A DNA stretch of 9,388 bases, taken from NCBI GenBank assembly GCA_964561525.1, contig CAZLPY010000039.1:1-9388 (forward strand), in the 5' to 3' direction. The position numbers and the translations under genes are program-made. Source of the stretch: CAZLPY01 sp964561525. GTDB taxonomy: Bacteria; Patescibacteriota; UBA1384; CAJBMM01. Shown piece after piece: positions 6,332-9,388 of the stretch. The notes under the pieces were generated by a model. That model was not told the origin of the DNA. It ran no database searches and worked only from the letters and a program-made list of their open reading frames with translations. Every line of letters begins with the position of its first letter. Positions within the stretch are counted from its first letter, which is position 1.

Positions 6332-7069
6332 ATGTGGACACAACATCAAATTGAACAGCACGTTATTGCTGCTGGTGTATTAGAGCAGATTATAATTGAT
6401 GTGTTTACATTTATTAGGGAGCACTCTAAAACAAATGAATATGAAATTCAGCGATATATTTTAGAGCAATACCGACAACATAACCTAAAAACTTTTCCTG
6501 CCACCCCGATTGTGGCGTTTAATGCAAGCGCGGCTGACCCACATTACTTTCCAACAAGCAACAACGCAAAGCAACTCGTACCAAATACCTTGATTGAGAT
6601 TGATATGTGGGCTGCGTTGCGCGAACCGGGTGCGCCATTTGCCGATATCACCTGGATGGCTTTTTACGGCGACAAAGTGCCAATAAAGATATTGGACGTG
6701 TTTAATATAGTGGTTGAGGCGAGAGATAGCTGCATTGATTTTATTACCCAAGAACTAAGGAAGGGCATAATGCCGATCGGTAGCGATTGCGACAGGGACG
6801 CTCGTGAAGTGATCACCAAAGCTGGATATGGTGATACATTTATCCACTCCACTGGCCATTCCATAGGCACCACTTCACCACATGGGCGCTACGGGGCCTT
6901 AAGACGGACCAATGGCAGACCGCTACACACAAACCTCGGCTACACTATTGAACCCGGAATTTACCTGACAGGCGAATTTGGGATGCGCAGTGAAATTAAT
7001 TTTTATATCGACGATTCGCATCAACTTATTATCTCAACAACAATTCAGCATACCCTCGTACAAATCTAA
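6332..7069 (+). CDS. M24-family metallopeptidase (Xaa-Pro aminopeptidase-like)
   Basis: A pita-bread-fold peptidase that probably uses two metal ions to remove an N-terminal residue ahead of proline, in the cytoplasm. From the ATG at 6332 it has 245 residues and lacks the creatinase-like N-terminal domain of full prolidases. The five metal ligands are visible: Asp91 (LIEIDMW), Asp105 (FADITW), His176 (STGHSIG), Glu207 (TIEPGIY) and Glu221 (RSEIN). His71, His172 and His184 fit the accessory histidines. The spacing of 14 between the two Asp exceeds the usual 11, as in the DLWAK ... ADITW subfamily. The ATG is one base after the cfa stop and has no ribosome binding site, so translation is probably coupled to cfa. 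A GTG at 6308, inside cfa, is the alternative start. Substrate is not known. Confidence 0.85.
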   Translation: MWTQHQIEQHVIAAGVLEQIIIDVFTFIREHSKTNEYEIQRYILEQYRQHNLKTFPATPIVAFNASAADPHYFPTSNNAKQLVPNTLIEIDMWAALREPGAPFADITWMAFYGDKVPIKILDVFNIVVEARDSCIDFITQELRKGIMPIGSDCDRDAREVITKAGYGDTFIHSTGHSIGTTSPHGRYGALRRTNGRPLHTNLGYTIEPGIYLTGEFGMRSEINFYIDDSHQLIISTTIQHTLVQI

Positions 7070-7075
7070 ATAACT

Positions 7076-7088
7076 ATGCCTAGGCTTA
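7076..7088 (+). repeat. 13-base motif, upstream copy, containing GCCTAGGC
   Basis: ATGCCTAGGCTTA lies before the Cas2-like gene. The reverse complement of a site just after that gene (7651-7663) matches it at 12 of 13 bases. Its core GCCTAGGC is a perfect palindrome and overlaps the expected -35 position of the TATAAT at 7098, so it may be an operator read by the adjacent winged-helix protein. Confidence 0.5.
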
Positions 7089-7097
7089 TTTATTTAG

Positions 7098-7103
7098 TAT
7101 AAT
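7098..7103 (+). promoter_or_regulatory. Consensus -10 box of the Cas2-like gene
   Basis: A perfect TATAAT whose expected start of transcription is 7110-7111, at the second of two in-frame ATG codons (7111). The -35 position holds no consensus and is covered by the 13-base motif. No ribosome binding site follows, so the transcript is probably leaderless, as for ddl. Read-through from cfa is also possible. Confidence 0.55.
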
Positions 7104-7110
7104 TATGGCT

Positions 7111-7653
7111 ATGCGGCTTTCAAAAATTACAAAAGATATTTTACGACTAGCAAGCACCGGAGCTCTGCTATACGTTGTTTATGGCTCGCCATCTTCCGCG
7201 AGAAAAATGAACAACATTATTGCGAAGCAGCTATCTTCAAAAGTCAGGCATTATTACAAACAACGGATTCACTTACTCGAGCAACGTGGCTTAATCTATC
7301 TCGGAGGAGAAAAGATTGTGTTGACCGCGGCGGGAAAAAAGCTTCTGCAAATAGTTCAGAATGAGGAAATACAGATTGAGAGGAAAAAATGGGATCGGAC
7401 ATGGCGGCTCGTCAGCTATGATATTCCAAACAGTCATAAACAAAAACGAGACGCCTTTCGCCGTCGAATTGAGAAGCTAGGCTTTGAGCAAATCCAAAAA
7501 AGTCTCTTCGCTTTTCCTTATGAATGCAAGGAGGTGATTGCGGTGCTGGCTCAGCAATACAAAGTAGCGCCATATGTTATCTATATGCAGACACAACATC
7601 TCCCTATGGAACAGCGCCTCAGAAAATATTTCGATCTAATTCCAATTAAGTAA
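7111..7653 (+). CDS. Winged-helix protein with Cas2-like C-terminal domain (PaaX/Cas2-like family)
   Basis: Probable DNA-binding regulator of 180 residues. The N-terminal half (about 1-80) looks like a winged helix: an aliphatic first helix, then YYKQRIHLLEQRGLIYL and a wing ending LTAAGKKLL. The C-terminal half (about 95-178) has the Cas2/PaaX ferredoxin-like pattern: WRLVSYDIP with the Asp of Cas2 strand 1, RDAFRRRIEKLGFEQIQKSLF matching the Cas2 helix and QxSxF strand, then FPYECKEVI. Annotation pipelines often label such proteins Cas2, but there is no array or cas gene here. I chose the ATG at 7111 because TATAAT at 7098 would start the mRNA there; an ATG at 7105 adds two residues. The last codons lie in an 11-base inverted repeat, and 13-base motifs bracket the gene. 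Whether it keeps nuclease activity is unknown. Confidence 0.85.
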   Translation: MRLSKITKDILRLASTGALLYVVYGSPSSARKMNNIIAKQLSSKVRHYYKQRIHLLEQRGLIYLGGEKIVLTAAGKKLLQIVQNEEIQIERKKWDRTWRLVSYDIPNSHKQKRDAFRRRIEKLGFEQIQKSLFAFPYECKEVIAVLAQQYKVAPYVIYMQTQHLPMEQRLRKYFDLIPIK

Positions 7654-7676
7654 GCCTAAGCATGATTAATTGGAAT
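7639..7676. repeat. Perfect 11-base inverted repeat over the end of the Cas2-like gene
   Basis: ATTCCAATTAA (7639-7649) pairs perfectly with TTAATTGGAAT (7666-7676) around a 16-base loop that includes the stop codon and the downstream 13-base motif. It sits between convergent genes and may end transcription from both sides, but no T run follows on either strand. Confidence 0.6.
7651..7663 (-). repeat. 13-base motif, downstream inverted copy
   Basis: TAAGCCTAAGCAT reads ATGCTTAGGCTTA on the minus strand, differing in one base from the copy at 7076-7088. It begins at the stop codon of the Cas2-like gene and lies in the loop of the 11-base inverted repeat, so the gene is bracketed by inverted copies. 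Confidence 0.5.
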
Positions 7677-7697
7677 ATAGCGTAAGAGCCATTTGAA

Positions 7698-8513
7698 CTA
7701 ACTTCTGATTTTACTAACATTTGATTCTATGTGATATGCCTGTGCGTGATGATGAACAATATCAACCAGTTGCTGATGTAACACACCATTTGAAACAATC
7801 GTCCCTTTAATTTCACCATCATAGCGCTGGTCGTTGCCGTACAAATCAGTCATACGTCCGCCCGCTTCCTCAACGATAACTTTTGCAGCGGCCGCGTCCC
7901 AAGCATTTCGACCAGGGAAAATCGCTGCTAAAAACTCACCACATGCTACCAGCATGTCCATATATAATATTGAATTATAGTTCGCCATCTTCGCCCCAAT
8001 CGAGTTAAGACGTTCAGCGACTGGCCACAAATCAAGCTCTGCTCCTTTGAATGCAACGTAACCAATTAGGCTATTTTTGATTACCGCCTGATCCGAAACG
8101 TGTATAGTCCTTCCGTTCAAACGCGCGCCTTTGCCTTTGACAGCTACAACGAGGCGCTGCATCAACGGATCGTGAATGACCCCAAGTTGCGGCTCTCCGT
8201 CCCTGATCAGCGCTAGCCCAAACGTACACAAGGGCGAACCATGACAAAAGGGGATGGTGCCATCAATCGGGTCACACACCCACACATATTCACTACTATG
8301 CTTAAGGTCGCTCCCTTCCTCAGCCAACACCGAGTGCTCAGAGAATGTTTGGCGCACTGAGTCAATTACCAGTTGATTGATGGTGGTATCTGTTTCAGTC
8401 AGGGGAGTATTATCGGCCTTCCACTCCTTTTGCATCCCTAACATAAAATTTGACTTAATAATCTCGCCTGCCTGCCGGGCCAAATCCTCTGCAAACGCTA
8501 GATATTCTTCCAT
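7698..8513 (-). CDS. Inositol-monophosphatase-family phosphatase (distal copy)
   Basis: Mg-dependent, lithium-sensitive type phosphatase fold, here 271 residues. Family members remove phosphate from inositol phosphate, histidinol phosphate, 3'-phosphoadenosine 5'-phosphate or sugar bisphosphates; the sequence alone does not choose. The metal-site motifs are all seen: LTETD (38-42), AEE (64-66), DPIDGT (81-86) and WDAAAAKVIVEEAGG (205-219), with Asp206 as ligand. After DPIDGT the usual NFVHG is IPFCHG. The start at 8513 has AAGGA a few bases upstream and its ATG shares one base with the stop of the 2H phosphoesterase gene (TAATG), so translation is coupled. An upstream ATG at 8552 would overlap that gene by 40 bases and is less likely. 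It is the last gene of a three-gene run. Confidence 0.9.
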   Translation of the reverse strand: MEEYLAFAEDLARQAGEIIKSNFMLGMQKEWKADNTPLTETDTTINQLVIDSVRQTFSEHSVLAEEGSDLKHSSEYVWVCDPIDGTIPFCHGSPLCTFGLALIRDGEPQLGVIHDPLMQRLVVAVKGKGARLNGRTIHVSDQAVIKNSLIGYVAFKGAELDLWPVAERLNSIGAKMANYNSILYMDMLVACGEFLAAIFPGRNAWDAAAAKVIVEEAGGRMTDLYGNDQRYDGEIKGTIVSNGVLHQQLVDIVHHHAQAYHIESNVSKIRS

Positions 8514-9103
8514 TACGTTTCCTTGTGTGTTTGAACAAGTATTTTGCGACATGTCCCATACTTACCAAAATGGCTAAGAGCGAGTGATGTTACGGTAAAA
8601 TGAATGGGGGTGTCAAAGCTCGGCGGATCAGCAAACCCAAGCGTGACGTGCGGATCGTGAGATTTTTCCGCATAATTATTGATCCAGTCTATTGTCATCT
8701 GATCAATATCATTTTCGTCAGGATAGAACATATCTGGTGTTGCTTTCAACTTATGGAAAGGTGTCATAGTTCGTATCACCTGTTCCTGCAATTCCTGAAG
8801 TCCCGAACTATTCTCAATACTAAATCCACAAGTTGTATTTTTATACATCCCACCAATCGTCAATGACATTGGCAAGAGCTGGTCTGCAATAAGTTGCAGA
8901 TTATTTTTGATGTGCGAAATGTCTTCCGAATCAACAACCCCCATATCTAATGAAATATGCGGCAAATAATCGATCTTGTTTAAAATAATCTTTTTATCTG
9001 ATTGTTTGAGCATTTGATTGTATCGAATTGCTAGATCAGTGATGACGGGAGGCAGCAATAATACTACATCGACGGCCAAATGATGTTTTTCGTCATTTTT
9101 CAT
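8513..9103 (-). CDS. 2H phosphoesterase (LigT / 2'-5' RNA ligase-like)
   Basis: A 196-residue protein with the two His-x-Ser/Thr motifs that define the 2H phosphoesterase superfamily: His49-Ile-Ser51 (YLPHISLDM) and His152-Val-Thr154 (DPHVTLGF), about 100 residues apart as expected for the bilobal fold. Such enzymes open 2',3'-cyclic or 1'',2''-cyclic phosphates or cut 2'-5' linkages in RNA-derived nucleotides. No signal peptide is seen, so it should be cytoplasmic. The ATG at 9103 overlaps the end of the upstream phosphatase gene by 11 bases and has an AGGGA nearby; a longer frame starting at 9148 would overlap by 56 bases. It sits between two inositol-monophosphatase-family genes, which suggests a shared phosphoester substrate. 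The exact substrate is not predictable. Confidence 0.82.
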   Translation of the reverse strand: MKNDEKHHLAVDVVLLLPPVITDLAIRYNQMLKQSDKKIILNKIDYLPHISLDMGVVDSEDISHIKNNLQLIADQLLPMSLTIGGMYKNTTCGFSIENSSGLQELQEQVIRTMTPFHKLKATPDMFYPDENDIDQMTIDWINNYAEKSHDPHVTLGFADPPSFDTPIHFTVTSLALSHFGKYGTCRKILVQTHKET

Positions 9104-9388
9104 GCATCGTCCCTTCGGCCCGTAGTTGCTCCTTATCAGTCGCAACAATTACCTCCACAAGCTGTTGATGAATTTCGGGGCAATTACTAATAATGAAGTG
9201 CCGCTCGCGGTCATTTTTCAGTAGTTTACCAGCCATATCAGTCACTACCGCTCCGGCTTCTGCGGCGATCAGGCGCCCAGCCACAAAATCGTACAATTCG
9301 GTCCCTTCATTGATGATTCCTTCAATTCGCCCGGCTGCTAGTAACCCTAAATCAAGCGCGACTGACCACATGATCAAATAACGCATAC
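9093..9388 (-). CDS. Inositol-monophosphatase-family phosphatase, C-terminal part (runs off right edge)
   Basis: About 98 codons of the C-terminal part of a second family member. SVALDLGLLAAGRIEGII followed by ELYDFVAGRLIAAEAGA is the end of the family fold: the Gly-Arg-x-(Asp/Glu)-Gly segment, then the Trp-Asp metal motif, here Tyr-Asp with the ligand Asp kept, then the EAG helix. The N-terminal DPxDGT half lies beyond the window, so activity cannot be judged. Although an in-frame ATG occurs at 9386, homology implies the frame continues upstream. Its stop overlaps the start of the 2H gene by 11 bases. It is clearly different in sequence from the copy at 7698-8513, so this is not a recent duplication. 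Confidence 0.85.
   Translation of the reverse strand, partial: MRYLIMWSVALDLGLLAAGRIEGIINEGTELYDFVAGRLIAAEAGAVVTDMAGKLLKNDRERHFIISNCPEIHQQLVEVIVATDKEQLRAEGTMHEK

Noticed and set aside
7105..7663. A CRISPR locus next to the Cas2-like gene
   Set aside because: There are no regularly spaced direct repeats and no other cas gene in the window; the protein is better explained as a PaaX/Cas2-like winged-helix protein.

Overview
The window most likely comes from a member of the candidate phyla radiation (Patescibacteria). The genes are compact, with short or overlapping spacers. A winged-helix protein fused to a Cas2-like domain stands with no CRISPR array around it, a family I associate with such genomes. 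The ribonucleotide reductase radical subunit is of the Chlamydia-like class Ic type. Every frame reads cleanly with the standard code. The placement is inference from gene content; there is no rRNA to confirm it.

Layout. Positions 1-404 (minus) hold the N-terminal part of a D-alanine--D-alanine ligase that runs off the left edge, with an extended -10 so close to the ATG that its mRNA is probably leaderless. A complete small transcription unit on the plus strand follows: promoter 445-473, strong ribosome binding site, a 90-residue orphan protein (545-817) and a strong intrinsic terminator (837-873). Positions 877-1090 are GC-rich, fold into several stems and carry no gene I recognise. The operon nrdA-nrdB (4878 down to 1091, minus) encodes class I ribonucleotide reductase. 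The radical subunit has Phe where Tyr is usual, and the catalytic subunit has no C-terminal cysteine pair. The 330-base divergent region 4879-5208 holds a good nrdA promoter (TTGACA-17-TATTCT) with a palindrome in its spacer, and the structured leader of the next gene.

On the plus strand, a cyclopropane-fatty-acid synthase (cfa, 5209-6330) is followed one base later by an M24 metallopeptidase (6332-7069), and then by the winged-helix/Cas2-like gene (7111-7653). That last gene has its own consensus TATAAT and is bracketed by inverted copies of a 13-base motif. Three tightly overlapping minus-strand genes fill the right end: an inositol-monophosphatase-family enzyme entering from beyond the right edge, a 2H phosphoesterase, and a second inositol-monophosphatase-family enzyme.

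Together these cover cell-wall precursor synthesis (Ddl), deoxynucleotide supply (NrdAB), membrane lipid modification (Cfa), peptide turnover (M24) and a probable phosphoester or cyclic-phosphate processing module (IMPase-2H-IMPase). The points most worth a second look are that module, the Cas2-like regulator with its flanking repeats, and the unusual ribonucleotide reductase.
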